Assembly (NCBI GenBank): GCA_019118565.1
Contig: DWYR01000009.1
Location: 186,001 to 250,000, forward strand
Direction: 5' to 3'
DNA from: Candidatus Alistipes avicola
GTDB taxonomy: Bacteria > Bacteroidota > Bacteroidia > Bacteroidales > Rikenellaceae
Length of the DNA stretch: 64,000 nucleotides
The position numbers and the translations under genes were made by a program. Under the pieces are notes generated by a model. The model was not told where the DNA came from. It saw nothing but the letters and a program-made list of their open reading frames with translations, and searched no databases. Shown here in pieces: positions 44,406 through 53,596 of this stretch (position 1 is the stretch's first letter; the number at the start of each line of letters is the position of its first letter).

Positions 44406-45401
44406 ATGAAACGTCTCAACATCGCTCTTTTGGCTGGCGGCGACTCCTCGGAACGGGAAATCGCCCTACAGAGCGCGGCCCAGATCGCTTCAGTGCTGGA
44501 CCCCGAAAAATATGACGTCACGATGATCGACCTGCATCACCGCGACTGGCACCATACGACCCCTGACGGCCGTCAATGGCAAGTGGACAAAAACGACTTC
44601 TCGATTACGATCGACGGCGTACACAAGGTTTTCGACTACGCACTGATCCTCATCCACGGCACTCCGGGCGAGAACGGTCGCCTGCAGGGCTACCTCGACA
44701 TGATGGATATCCCGTACTCGTCGTGTTCGATGACCTCATCGGTCATCACCTTCGACAAGATCACCACCAAACGCACGATGGAGGCTTTCGGCGTTCCGAT
44801 GGCCCGCGGGTTGTTCCTAACCCGTAAGGATGAGATCCGTCCGGCGGAGATTGTACGGGAGTTGGGATTACCGGTATTCGTAAAACCCAATGCCAGTGGA
44901 AGTTCTTTTGGTGTAACGAAAGTAAAGCGTGAAGAGGATATTCTTCAGGCCGCAGCTGAAGCATTCAAGGAGAGCGACGAAATTCTGATCGAGGAGTTCA
45001 TCGCAGGACGCGAAATGGGCTGCGGCATCTTCGTCGCGAAGGGAGAGGAGACCATCCTGCCGATCACGGAGATCGTTCCCAAAAAGGAGTTCTTCGACTA
45101 CGAGGCCAAATACACGGCCGGATGTTCGGACGAGATCACCCCGGCCGACCTTACCCCGCAGGTCAAGGCGGAGCTCAACCGTCTGACCTCGATCGCCTAC
45201 AAGGCCTGCCGCTGTCAGGGTATCGTACGCGTGGACTTCATCGTCACCCCCGACGGCACGCCCTACATGATCGAGTTGAACTCGATCCCCGGCATGAGCG
45301 GCGGAAGTATCGTGCCCAAACAGATCCGCGAGGCTGGCTTGACCCTGGGCAAGGTGTATGACCGCATAATCGAAGATACGTATGATCGAAATCGACGGTA
45401 A
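44406..45401 (+). CDS. ddl: D-alanine--D-alanine ligase
   Basis: ATP-grasp ligase making the D-Ala-D-Ala end of peptidoglycan precursors. Motifs: LLAGGDSSEREIALQSA, HGTPGENGRLQGYLD, PVFVKPNASGSSFGVTKV (ATP loop), EEFIAGREMGCGIF, and RVDFIVTPDGTPYMIELNSI with MSGGS closing the active site. The ORF track begins inside nadD; the ATG at 44406 gives the normal 331 aa. The end overlaps the DUF3109 gene by 20 bases. Confidence 0.95.
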   Translation: MKRLNIALLAGGDSSEREIALQSAAQIASVLDPEKYDVTMIDLHHRDWHHTTPDGRQWQVDKNDFSITIDGVHKVFDYALILIHGTPGENGRLQGYLDMMDIPYSSCSMTSSVITFDKITTKRTMEAFGVPMARGLFLTRKDEIRPAEIVRELGLPVFVKPNASGSSFGVTKVKREEDILQAAAEAFKESDEILIEEFIAGREMGCGIFVAKGEETILPITEIVPKKEFFDYEAKYTAGCSDEITPADLTPQVKAELNRLTSIAYKACRCQGIVRVDFIVTPDGTPYMIELNSIPGMSGGSIVPKQIREAGLTLGKVYDRIIEDTYDRNRR

Positions 45402-45975
45402 GATCGTCAGCACGGAACTGCTCCGGGAGTGTTTCGCCTGCGATCTAACGCAATGCAAGGGCATCTGCTGCGTCGAAGGGAATGCCGGAGCTCCGCTCGA
45501 AATCGAGGAGGTGGACATCCTCGAAGAGGAGTATCCCCGCTACAAGCCCTATATGACGCAGGAGGGGATCGAGGCCGTCGAGGCGCAAGGGTTCATGGTG
45601 GTCGATGTGGATGGAGACTACACGACCCCGCTGGTCAATGATGCCGAGTGTGCCTACGCCTGTCGAGAGGACGGCGTAACGATGTGTGCCATCGAAAAGG
45701 CGTGGCGCGACGGGAAAACCCCGTTCCGCAAGCCTGTCTCATGCCACCTCTATCCGATCCGTCTGATCAACTTCTCGAACGGGACGGTTGGTCTCAACTA
45801 CCATCGGTGGAGTGTCTGTGAACCGGCCCGAAGGCTCGGTCGCAAAATCGGAATGCCCGTCTACAAGGCGCTGAAGGAGCCTATTATCCGGCGATTCGGC
45901 GAAGAGTTTTACACGGCTCTCGAAGCCGCCGAACAACTACTATCCGAACCATCTCTACAATCAAATAAATTGTAA
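45382..45975 (+). CDS. DUF3109 family cysteine-rich protein
   Basis: 197 aa with clustered cysteines: CFACDLTQCKGICC near residue 17, then CAYACREDGVTMCAIEKA, PVSCHLYPIRL and WSVCEPARRLG. The spacing recalls zinc- or iron-sulfur-binding YkgJ-type proteins, to which DUF3109 is similar. Function unknown. The 20-base overlap with ddl shows coupling; whether it has a cell-wall role is not known. Confidence 0.85.
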   Translation: MIEIDGKIVSTELLRECFACDLTQCKGICCVEGNAGAPLEIEEVDILEEEYPRYKPYMTQEGIEAVEAQGFMVVDVDGDYTTPLVNDAECAYACREDGVTMCAIEKAWRDGKTPFRKPVSCHLYPIRLINFSNGTVGLNYHRWSVCEPARRLGRKIGMPVYKALKEPIIRRFGEEFYTALEAAEQLLSEPSLQSNKL

Positions 45976-46085
45976 AAATCCGGCCGACCGGGGTTCTGCC
46001 TGAAGACAAGACTCGGCACGCCGTACAAAATAAAACACTCCACGTTCCGTTATTCCAAACGAAAAAAAAAGAAAAAGCGATCGAA

Positions 46086-47135
46086 ATGAAATCAAAATAC
46101 CTCATCGCCCTGTTACTCTTGTGTGCAACGGGGGTCTCGGCACAGGACCCCACCCAGTTGAAGGCGAAAATCGCCCAGTTGCAGCGACAAGTGGACTCAC
46201 TCACCATTGCAGCCCGTCCACGCCCGCAAGGCATTCTCAGCCAAATGGCCTTCGAACCGGTGGAGCCAATCCACACGACCGAAGGTGTGATTCCGCTCGA
46301 TACGCTGTCGACCATCAACGATGCGGTCAAAGTGGTCATCTATAACGACAACTCATGGAAGTACATCCGTGACAAGGAGTTTATAAAGGACAGTTCCGTG
46401 TATGTGAATTATTGGGATACAAAAAACCTCTTCCCGTACAACAACGTCTCTCTGTCGGAATTGCCTTCTTCAATTGCCATCGACCTGGTGGACTCACTTC
46501 GCTCCTACCATTATCCCCAAAAAGGCAAGGTGCGTTCGCCATACGGCGTGCGGAGATGGAGACAGCATCAGGGGGTAGACATTCCGCTGAAAACGGGAGA
46601 TCCCGTCTATTCGACCTTCAACGGGCGGGTACGTATCTCGGAATACAACCGGGGAGGATACGGCAACCTGATCATCATCCGTCACGACAACGGTCTGGAG
46701 ACCTTCTACGGACACCTCTCCGAACGCTTCGTTCAACCCGGGGACTGGGTAGAGGCCGGACAGGTGATCGGTCTGGGCGGGTCGACCGGCCGCAGCAGCG
46801 GACCCCACCTGCACTTCGAGACCCGCTATTTCGGGCAGACGTTCGATCCGGAGCGATTGATCGACTTCGAAACGGGCGTGTTGCGCCGTCAAACCTTCCT
46901 GCTCAAAAAATCGTTCTTCGACATCCATTCGAATGCTGCACAGGATTTCGAACAGGAAAACGAGATCGACCAGCCAAAGCCACAAGTCAATCCGGTTTAC
47001 CACAAGATCAAGTCCGGCGATACGTTGGGAGCCATCGCCCGTCGATACGGAACGACCGTCTCGAAAATCTGCTCGTTGAACGGGATCAAATCGACAACCA
47101 TTCTGCGAATCGGACGTACGCTACGGGTAAAATAG
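46086..47135 (+). CDS. Exported M23 peptidase with C-terminal LysM domain
   Basis: Periplasmic peptidoglycan endopeptidase. Signal peptide (MKSKYLIALLLLCATGVSAQ), a short coiled coil (LKAKIAQLQRQVDSL), an M23/LytM domain at about 135-250 with zinc ligands in HQGVDIPLKTGDPVYS, FYGHLS and HLHFE, then a LysM domain at about 300-349 (YHKIKSGDTLGAIARRYGTT). All zinc-site residues seem present, so it should be active rather than an activator-type LytM protein. It stands alone with a terminator behind it. Confidence 0.93.
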   Translation: MKSKYLIALLLLCATGVSAQDPTQLKAKIAQLQRQVDSLTIAARPRPQGILSQMAFEPVEPIHTTEGVIPLDTLSTINDAVKVVIYNDNSWKYIRDKEFIKDSSVYVNYWDTKNLFPYNNVSLSELPSSIAIDLVDSLRSYHYPQKGKVRSPYGVRRWRQHQGVDIPLKTGDPVYSTFNGRVRISEYNRGGYGNLIIIRHDNGLETFYGHLSERFVQPGDWVEAGQVIGLGGSTGRSSGPHLHFETRYFGQTFDPERLIDFETGVLRRQTFLLKKSFFDIHSNAAQDFEQENEIDQPKPQVNPVYHKIKSGDTLGAIARRYGTTVSKICSLNGIKSTTILRIGRTLRVK

Positions 47136-47150
47136 GGTAGCACCTGTATA

Positions 47151-47192
47151 AAAAAGAGACCGGCTGTTTAATAACAACCGGTCTCTTTTTAT
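47151..47192. terminator. Bidirectional intrinsic terminator
   Basis: AAAAGAGACCGG ... CCGGTCTCTTTTT stem between the convergent M23 peptidase and yggS genes. Confidence 0.85.
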
Positions 47193-47204
47193 TTTCAGAC
47201 TTTA

Positions 47205-47873
47205 CTACTTTTTCGAATAGTCGCGTGCCCCGAAGATGAGCGAACCGATCCGAACCATCGTGGCTCCGTATTCGATGGCAAGCGAATAGTCGTGCGACAT
47301 TCCCATCGAGAGGGTATCGAACTCCGGACCGAAACTGGAGGCCAACTCCTCCTTATACTGGTGCAACCGGGCAAAATCACCGCGTACCGTCTCCTCGTCC
47401 TCCGTATTGGTGGCAACGCCCATAACGCCACGTACCCGCAGGTTCGGCATCCGGGCAAAGGCTCCGCTACGGACATACTCCAGCAGTTCGGCCCACTCCC
47501 AACCCGTTTTCGACTCTTCGTCGGCAACGTGGATCTCGAGCAGAATATCGATCGTGCGTCCGACCGCCTCGGCCCCCTTCTGAATGGCCTCGACCAAACG
47601 AGGACTGTCCACCGAATGGATCATCTTCACGAACGGAACGACCATCTTCACCTTGTTGGTCTGTAGGTGACCGATCAAATGCCACTCGATATCCTTGGGC
47701 AGTTGCTCATATTTCTGAGCCATCTCCTGGGGGCGGTTCTCCCCGAATACCCGCTGACCGGCCTCATAGGCCTCCATCACGACCTCGGACGGATGTGTTT
47801 TCGAAACGGCGATCAACTCGACCCCGGCCGGAAGGGTCGCCTTCACCTGTGCTAACTGACTGGCTATCGACAT
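47205..47873 (-). CDS. yggS: YggS family pyridoxal phosphate homeostasis protein
   Basis: PLP-binding barrel without known catalytic activity that keeps free PLP and amino-acid pools balanced. LIAVSKTHPSEVVMEAYEAG carries the PLP lysine, followed by GENRPQEMAQKYEQLP, WHLIGHLQTNKVK, and LSMGMSHDYSLAIEYGATMV with VRIGSLIFG for phosphate binding. 222 aa is normal. Single-gene unit with a TACCTTTG promoter about 50 bases upstream. Confidence 0.95.
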   Translation of the reverse strand: MSIASQLAQVKATLPAGVELIAVSKTHPSEVVMEAYEAGQRVFGENRPQEMAQKYEQLPKDIEWHLIGHLQTNKVKMVVPFVKMIHSVDSPRLVEAIQKGAEAVGRTIDILLEIHVADEESKTGWEWAELLEYVRSGAFARMPNLRVRGVMGVATNTEDEETVRGDFARLHQYKEELASSFGPEFDTLSMGMSHDYSLAIEYGATMVRIGSLIFGARDYSKK

Positions 47874-47918
47874 AACATGAACAGTTTAACGGATTCTTCT
47901 TTTTTCCGAATTGATCAA

Positions 47919-47926
47919 CAAAGGTA
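47919..47926 (-). promoter_or_regulatory. Promoter -7 element of yggS
   Basis: TACCTTTG on the minus strand (TAnnTTTG), about 46 bases before the ATG. Confidence 0.6.
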
Positions 47927-48075
47927 AAAACTGCCGGTAAAAAATCCAAATCCAACGGCAGGGGGAGTACGCCCTTGTAACGAACAGAAAGAGACTTTTC
48001 GTATCGCAAAGAGCGAGGCCAACACGTAGGGTATAAAAAAACGGCTTCGGATCGGTGTTTTTACGGCGGTTTTCG

Positions 48076-48083
48076 TATCTTTG
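48076..48083 (+). promoter_or_regulatory. Promoter -7 element of the C69 peptidase / lpd unit
   Basis: TATCTTTG, 21 bases before the ATG at 48105. It overlaps the TTG start in the ORF track, ruling that start out. Confidence 0.75.
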
Positions 48084-48104
48084 TCGAAATCCAAAAAAAT
48101 CCTC

Positions 48105-49808
48105 ATGAAAAAGACACTCCGAACCCTGTTTGTAGCAGCTATTTGCTGCCTGACATTCAAGGCGACAGACGCCTGCACCAACTACATCGTAACGCGCGGT
48201 GCCTCGACCGACGGCTCGGTCATGGTGACCTATGCCGCCGACTCGCACCAACTCTACGGTGCCCTCTACAAAAGCTATGGCGGGAAATTCAAGCCCGGGT
48301 CGATGCTCGCTGTATACGACTGGGACTCGGGACGATACTTGGGCGATATTCCTCAGGTAGCCCGTACTTATTCGACCGTCGGCAACATGAACGAGCATTC
48401 GCTCATCATCGCCGAGACAACCTACGGAGGCCGTCCCGAACTGGCCGATTCGACCGGCCGCATCGACTACGGCTCGCTGATCTACATTACCCTACAGCGT
48501 GCCAAGACGGCTCGTGAGGCCATTGAGACGATCGCCGAGCTGGCCAACACCTACGGATACGCCTCCAGCGGTGAATCCTTCTCGATTGCAGACCGAGAGG
48601 AGGCCTGGATCATGGAGCTGATCGGCAAGGGCTGCGAGCTGGATGCCGACGGCAACAACACCCGCAAGGGAATCGTATGGGTGGCACGACGCATCCCCGA
48701 CGGCTATGTTTCGGGACACGCCAATCAGGCCCGCATCACCACCTTCCCGCTCGATGATCCCGAGAACTGCCTCTATGCTCCCGATGTGATCAGCTTCGCC
48801 CGCGAGATGGGCTATTTCGATGGACCGGACGAAGAGTTCAGCTTCTGCGATGCCTATGCTCCGGCCGATTTCGGTACGGTACGCGGCTGCGATGCCCGCG
48901 TATGGGACTTCTTCCGCACCGTAGCCGACGGAATGGAACAATATACCGACTACGCCATGGGATACAACATGGAGAATCGCCTTCCGCTCTGGGTTAAACC
49001 CCGCACCAAGGTCGATCCGAAGACGCTCTTCAACACCATGCGCAGCCACTATGAAGGCACCCCGATGGATATGACCACCGATATCGGCGCCGGAGGCCAT
49101 GCACTGCCGTACCGCTGGCGCCCGATGGAGTTCGAGGTGGACGGCGAGAGCTACCTGAACGAACGCGCGACGGCTACCCAGCAGACCGGATTCTGGTTCA
49201 CGGCACAGGCCCGTCCCTGGTTGCCGGACGACATGGGTATTCTGTGGTTCGGTGTGGATGATGCCGCAACCTCCTGCCTCACCCCGATCTACTGCTCGAT
49301 CACCGAGGTTCCCGAATGTTTGAGCGAGGAGACTGGCTCGATGCTCAGCTATTCGCCCAACTCGGCCTTCTGGCTCTTCAACCGCGTTACAAACTTCGCC
49401 TACCTGCGCTACGACATGATCAGCGCCGACATCCGCAAGGTAGTTGACGAGTGGGAGAATGCCCGCTTGGAGGAGGTTAAACAGATCGACGAAGCGGTCG
49501 TAAACGACTCTCAGAAGAAACGTCAGAAAGAGCTGACCCGCTATTCGGTCGAGATGGCTCAGGAGCTTTTCAACCGCTGGCAGCTCCTTGACCAGTATCT
49601 ACTCCTGAAATATATCGACGGCAACCTGAAGAGTGAGCACGGCGACGTCCTCGACTACCTCGAGAACCCCACGGCGGCACATTTTGTCGATAACGGTAAC
49701 GGTTGTGAGATTCCCGATAACATCCAGTTCCCCGGATACAGCGAGAAATGGAAGCGTGCGGTGGCTGCCGACCATGGAGACGTAGTGAAAGTCATTAAAA
49801 ACCAATAA
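48105..49808 (+). CDS. Exported C69 family (PepD-like) dipeptidase
   Basis: N-terminal-nucleophile peptidase. A signal peptide (MKKTLRTLFVAAICCLTFK ... TDA) ends right before CTNYIVTRGASTDGS, whose Cys24 would be the exposed catalytic nucleophile. TYAADSHQLYG and NEHSLIIAETTYGGRPEL are typical of the family. 567 aa with C-terminal helical region (about 440-560) as in other Bacteroidetes members. Likely periplasmic dipeptide hydrolysis for amino-acid supply. lpd follows after 7 bases. Confidence 0.9.
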   Translation: MKKTLRTLFVAAICCLTFKATDACTNYIVTRGASTDGSVMVTYAADSHQLYGALYKSYGGKFKPGSMLAVYDWDSGRYLGDIPQVARTYSTVGNMNEHSLIIAETTYGGRPELADSTGRIDYGSLIYITLQRAKTAREAIETIAELANTYGYASSGESFSIADREEAWIMELIGKGCELDADGNNTRKGIVWVARRIPDGYVSGHANQARITTFPLDDPENCLYAPDVISFAREMGYFDGPDEEFSFCDAYAPADFGTVRGCDARVWDFFRTVADGMEQYTDYAMGYNMENRLPLWVKPRTKVDPKTLFNTMRSHYEGTPMDMTTDIGAGGHALPYRWRPMEFEVDGESYLNERATATQQTGFWFTAQARPWLPDDMGILWFGVDDAATSCLTPIYCSITEVPECLSEETGSMLSYSPNSAFWLFNRVTNFAYLRYDMISADIRKVVDEWENARLEEVKQIDEAVVNDSQKKRQKELTRYSVEMAQELFNRWQLLDQYLLLKYIDGNLKSEHGDVLDYLENPTAAHFVDNGNGCEIPDNIQFPGYSEKWKRAVAADHGDVVKVIKNQ

Positions 49809-49815
49809 TAAAAAG

Positions 49816-51192
49816 ATGAAATACGACATTATTGTTATCGGCAGCGGCCCGGGCGGCTATGTAGCTGCCATTCGTGCGGCCCAACTCGGCAAGAAAGTAG
49901 CTATCGTAGAGCGAGCCGAGGCCGGAGGCGTCTGCCTCAACTGGGGTTGCATTCCCACCAAAGCACTGTTGAAAAGCGCACAGGTATATAACTACTGCAA
50001 GTCATCCGAACACTACGGTATCGAACTGACAGGCGAGGTTCGTCCCAACATCGAGAAGGTTGTCGATCGTTCGCGCGGTGTAGCCGAGACGATGAACAAA
50101 GGCGTACAGTTCCTGCTCAAGAAGAACAACATCGAGATGATTCAGGGATTCGGCAAGATCAAGGCAGCCGGCCGTGTGGAGGTGGAAGGCACCGAGTACG
50201 AAGCCGACCACATCATTCTGGCTACCGGAGCACGTCCGCGCGAGATGCCCTTCATGCCGATCGACGGCGAGCACGTTATCTCGTCGAAACAGGCTCTCGT
50301 ACTGCGCAAACTTCCCGAGACGATGATCGTCGTGGGTTCAGGTGCTATCGGCAGCGAATTTGCCTACTTCTATGCCGCAATGGGCGTAAAGGTTACCATC
50401 ATCGAGTACCTGCCCCAGATCATGCCGCTTGAGGATGAGGAGGTATCGAAGACCATGGAGCGCTCCTTCCGCAAACTGCGTGCAACGGTTCTCACCTCGA
50501 CCACGGTCAAGTCGGTCAAGGTGAATGCCGAGGGTAAATGCGACGTGGAGATCGAGGGCAAGAAGGGTGCCGAAACTCTGACGGCAGATATCGTGCTGTC
50601 GGCTGTCGGCATCAAGTCGAACATCGAAGGCATCGGTCTCGAAGAGCTCGGGATCAAAGTCGAGCGCGACAAGATCATCGTCGATGAGCAGTACCGTACC
50701 AACGTGCCGGGCATCTATGCCATCGGCGACATCGTTCCCGGTCCGGCTCTGGCTCACGTGGCATCGGCCGAGGGTATCTGCTGCGTGAATAACATCTGCG
50801 GCGTACACACCGCACCGGTAGATTACTCGACCATTCCTTCGTGCGTATTCACCTCGCCGGAGGTTGCATCGGTCGGCATGACCGAGCAGCAGGTCAAGGC
50901 TCAGGGGATCGAATACAAAGTCGGCCGCTTCCCCTTCACCGCATCGGGCAAGGCAACGGCAGCCGGCGACCGCGATGGTTTCGTCAAACTGATCTTCGAC
51001 ATGAACGACAAATTGCTGGGTGCCCACATGGTCGGTCTGAACGTAACCGAGATGCTCGGTGAGCCTACGCTGGCCAAGACTCTCGGAGCAACGGCCGAGC
51101 AGATCGCCCACACGATCCACTCGCACCCGACCATGCACGAGGGTATCATGGAGGCATCGGAGGCTGCATTGGGTGCAGCCATCCATTTGTAG
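49816..51192 (+). CDS. lpd: Dihydrolipoyl dehydrogenase
   Basis: Flavoprotein disulfide reductase that reoxidises lipoamide. FAD site IVIGSGPGGYVAAIRAAQLG, redox-active pair in GGVCLNWGCIPTKALL, NAD site IVVGSGAIGSEFAYFYAAMG, and the C-terminal His-Glu pair in HTIHSHPTMHEGIMEA. 458 aa is normal. No 2-oxoacid dehydrogenase E1/E2 or glycine-cleavage genes lie next to it; it sits behind the C69 peptidase and ahead of a strong terminator. Confidence 0.96.
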   Translation: MKYDIIVIGSGPGGYVAAIRAAQLGKKVAIVERAEAGGVCLNWGCIPTKALLKSAQVYNYCKSSEHYGIELTGEVRPNIEKVVDRSRGVAETMNKGVQFLLKKNNIEMIQGFGKIKAAGRVEVEGTEYEADHIILATGARPREMPFMPIDGEHVISSKQALVLRKLPETMIVVGSGAIGSEFAYFYAAMGVKVTIIEYLPQIMPLEDEEVSKTMERSFRKLRATVLTSTTVKSVKVNAEGKCDVEIEGKKGAETLTADIVLSAVGIKSNIEGIGLEELGIKVERDKIIVDEQYRTNVPGIYAIGDIVPGPALAHVASAEGICCVNNICGVHTAPVDYSTIPSCVFTSPEVASVGMTEQQVKAQGIEYKVGRFPFTASGKATAAGDRDGFVKLIFDMNDKLLGAHMVGLNVTEMLGEPTLAKTLGATAEQIAHTIHSHPTMHEGIMEASEAALGAAIHL

Positions 51193-51210
51193 ACAAGATA
51201 AGATCCTAGT

Positions 51211-51251
51211 AAACAAAAGGCGTTGGATTGATCATCCAACGCCTTTTGTTT
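51211..51251. terminator. Bidirectional intrinsic terminator, perfect stem
   Basis: AAACAAAAGGCGTTGGAT-TGATC-ATCCAACGCCTTTTGTTT between the convergent lpd and S41 peptidase genes. Confidence 0.92.
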
Positions 51252-51267
51252 GCTGCCAGACTTTCAC

Positions 51268-52974
51268 CTAATCGACCAACGACAAGGCATATTCCAGTAC
51301 TTCATCCCGCCCAGTTTGCAATCCTTCAATCGTGGGCTTCACCTCGTAATCGACCCTTACGCCGACGCGCTGCGTATCCGTTCCGTCGGGATAGAGAATC
51401 TTCAACCCCGAAAAATAGAAACTCATGTTATCCGGCATTGTCACCAAAACGACATTTCCATCCGCTCCTGCCGTCTGCGAGCCTACGGTAATCGCTCCGG
51501 AAATAGCTTGCAGGTGCATGGCAAAGAATTCCGCTCGACTCAGCGTCGTATTGTCCACCAAGATAACAACCTGTCCCTGATAAACATCCCGGTCACCAAT
51601 ACGATTACCCGATAACTCGTCGAAAAGGCGGGGCTTTGCATCCGTATACAAGACTCCCGGCGTATTCCAATACGGACGGCTTGTGATCAAAGGACAACAA
51701 GGTTCAGACACGAAATAATGCGCGAAGAAGTAGTACAACAGTGAAAAATCAACCGGATAGCAACGCAAGTCGATAAGAACGGCTTTCGTATCCCTGATCT
51801 TCTCGAAAACATAGGGGCCCATTCTCGATGTAAGAGATTCGGCATACAAATAAGCAACGTCATCTCCTAACATCCGGAACGGTTCGGGAAGAGGCATCCG
51901 ATTCATATATTGATAGAAATCAGGGGCACTCATGGCCGGAAGTTTCACGACAAACTCCGCTCCATTGCGCCGCACCACCAGCGAGAGTGAATCGTGTTCC
52001 GAACGGAAAGCGGTCGATGCCGCCTTGACCAAAAGAACCGATTCATTCGACTGTGCCGTATATTTCCCAACTTGATCAATAATTTGCGGAATGCTGCGAC
52101 CGTCCGACGACAAGATCTCGTCTCCTCTGCGCAGCAACTCATTCTCCATTGGATCGGTTATAAAAAGTCGTTCATCGACAATACGGCCTTTACAAGGTAC
52201 AATTCTGCGTCCAGCGCCATAAGGGCCTCCGGCATGCGTGTCATCCAGTTCCGATAAAAGTTCCATGTAGGTCTCTTTATAATGGGCCTTTTCACGAATC
52301 ATTCGGGGAAGATACTCGACAAGCACCTCGTCCCAGGCTCGATCCGTAATATTCCGATTCGGGCAATAACTGTCAATCGCATTCCACAGTCGAAACAACA
52401 GCAGCAATCGATATCCCGTATCACTTCCGTTTTCGAGACTGTAATTCAACAGGGGGTCGTCATACAGACCAATCGTTACACCTTTTTGAGAGACATATCG
52501 ATTTGCCTTTCGTACCGCTCGCTGTAACTCGGTCAATTGACGGCTCAAATCACTTCCCAACCGCTCCGTATTCCTAATCCAGGCAAAATCGTTAATCACG
52601 ACACGATTCGAGTCGGATTGCATCGCTGCATATTTTACGTCATTCACCTCATACGGGCCAAATGATTCGATCCACTCGGACAAGATATGATTCCGCTCCG
52701 AAGGTTTAGCGTGCGTCACGCGGGGCAAGAGGCTGAACAATTCATAGTCAATATGGATCGTCGTATCGGCCATCGCAGGATGGTGATACTTCACAAAACC
52801 CCAGACGCGCCCCAGCACCTCCAGGTTATCCAGCACAACGGGATTGGCTGCATCGAGCGAATCCAATTCAAATCTGGACGAAAATTCGTAAACGGACGGG
52901 TAGGAGCGAGCCTTTATCTCCTGAAGCGACAAGTTGCCAAAGAGCAGGAGCACAATTAACAAACAACGTTTCAT
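51268..52974 (-). CDS. Exported S41 family (C-terminal processing-like) serine peptidase
   Basis: Signal peptide MKRCLLIVLLLFGNLSLQ, a helical N-terminal region (to about 240), a PDZ-like segment (LLRRGDEILSSDGRSIPQII, about 285-305), and the S41 core with VILVDNTTLSRAEFFAMHLQ (catalytic Ser in LSRAEF), GSQTAGADGNVVLV and LPDG-type LYPDGTDTQRVGVRVDYEV. 568 aa. Resembles Bacteroidetes S41 proteins whose substrates are unknown. Its 3' terminator is shared with lpd. Confidence 0.88.
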   Translation of the reverse strand: MKRCLLIVLLLFGNLSLQEIKARSYPSVYEFSSRFELDSLDAANPVVLDNLEVLGRVWGFVKYHHPAMADTTIHIDYELFSLLPRVTHAKPSERNHILSEWIESFGPYEVNDVKYAAMQSDSNRVVINDFAWIRNTERLGSDLSRQLTELQRAVRKANRYVSQKGVTIGLYDDPLLNYSLENGSDTGYRLLLLFRLWNAIDSYCPNRNITDRAWDEVLVEYLPRMIREKAHYKETYMELLSELDDTHAGGPYGAGRRIVPCKGRIVDERLFITDPMENELLRRGDEILSSDGRSIPQIIDQVGKYTAQSNESVLLVKAASTAFRSEHDSLSLVVRRNGAEFVVKLPAMSAPDFYQYMNRMPLPEPFRMLGDDVAYLYAESLTSRMGPYVFEKIRDTKAVLIDLRCYPVDFSLLYYFFAHYFVSEPCCPLITSRPYWNTPGVLYTDAKPRLFDELSGNRIGDRDVYQGQVVILVDNTTLSRAEFFAMHLQAISGAITVGSQTAGADGNVVLVTMPDNMSFYFSGLKILYPDGTDTQRVGVRVDYEVKPTIEGLQTGRDEVLEYALSLVD

Positions 52975-53027
52975 ATAACAAACTTTCTAATAATATTCAC
53001 CTCAAAATTCTATATCCCTCCTGATAA

Positions 53028-53056
53028 CAAAAAAGCAGAGGAAATCTCTGCTTTTC
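53028..53056 (-). terminator. Terminator of the 120-aa membrane protein gene
   Basis: Minus strand: AGCAGAG-ATTTC-CTCTGCT followed by TTTTTGTT, 23 bases after the stop. Confidence 0.75.
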
Positions 53057-53078
53057 ACAGTCAGGTCAAACCGCTTGA

Positions 53079-53441
53079 TTAAACCCGACGAGCCTGCGCC
53101 CGGCAATAGAGCCAATAGAGGTATTGCCCCAACATGTAAACAAGGAGTCGTGATGCGGCAATGAGTGCGTAAAGTGCCGGCAGTTCGAGCGTATTATTCG
53201 GGGCTATTGACTGAATAAACCGGAAAAAGATGTCAACCCAAAGACACTCAAGCAAAAGACGGGTTCCCCAACGTCCCACGGATCGTACATTATAGGCAAA
53301 GTCGAAATTCGACCACCAGGAGTTATCCCACTCCGGTATATCATAGCGATAAAAACGATACAGGCGGGTCGAACCCACAGCGCAGAGCGAAAGCACAAGC
53401 GCCGTTATGACGGTTCCGAGAAAAGGCAACTCCGTGATCAT
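53079..53441 (-). CDS. Small membrane protein of unknown function
   Basis: 120 aa with hydrophobic stretches at about residues 8-24 (LGTVITALVLSLCAVGS), 60-80 (LLLECLWVDIFFRFIQSI) and 90-112 (LYALIAASRLLVYMLGQYLY), and a Trp-rich segment EWDNSWWSNFDFAYNVRSVG between the first two. No family recognised. It has its own terminator and an ATG start; composition favours a real gene. Confidence 0.6.
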   Translation of the reverse strand: MITELPFLGTVITALVLSLCAVGSTRLYRFYRYDIPEWDNSWWSNFDFAYNVRSVGRWGTRLLLECLWVDIFFRFIQSIAPNNTLELPALYALIAASRLLVYMLGQYLYWLYCRAQARRV

Positions 53442-53596
53442 GGTTTATACTTTTAAAAGAGTTAGTTCCAAACCGATTCAGCAGGATCGGCTCGAATTCT
53501 TTTATAAATGTAAGCATTTTCTAAGATTTCTCCAAATGCGGCGTTGGCCGTACAGATCGGATAATCCTCGCAAAATCACTCCTTGCAAAGAGGAAA

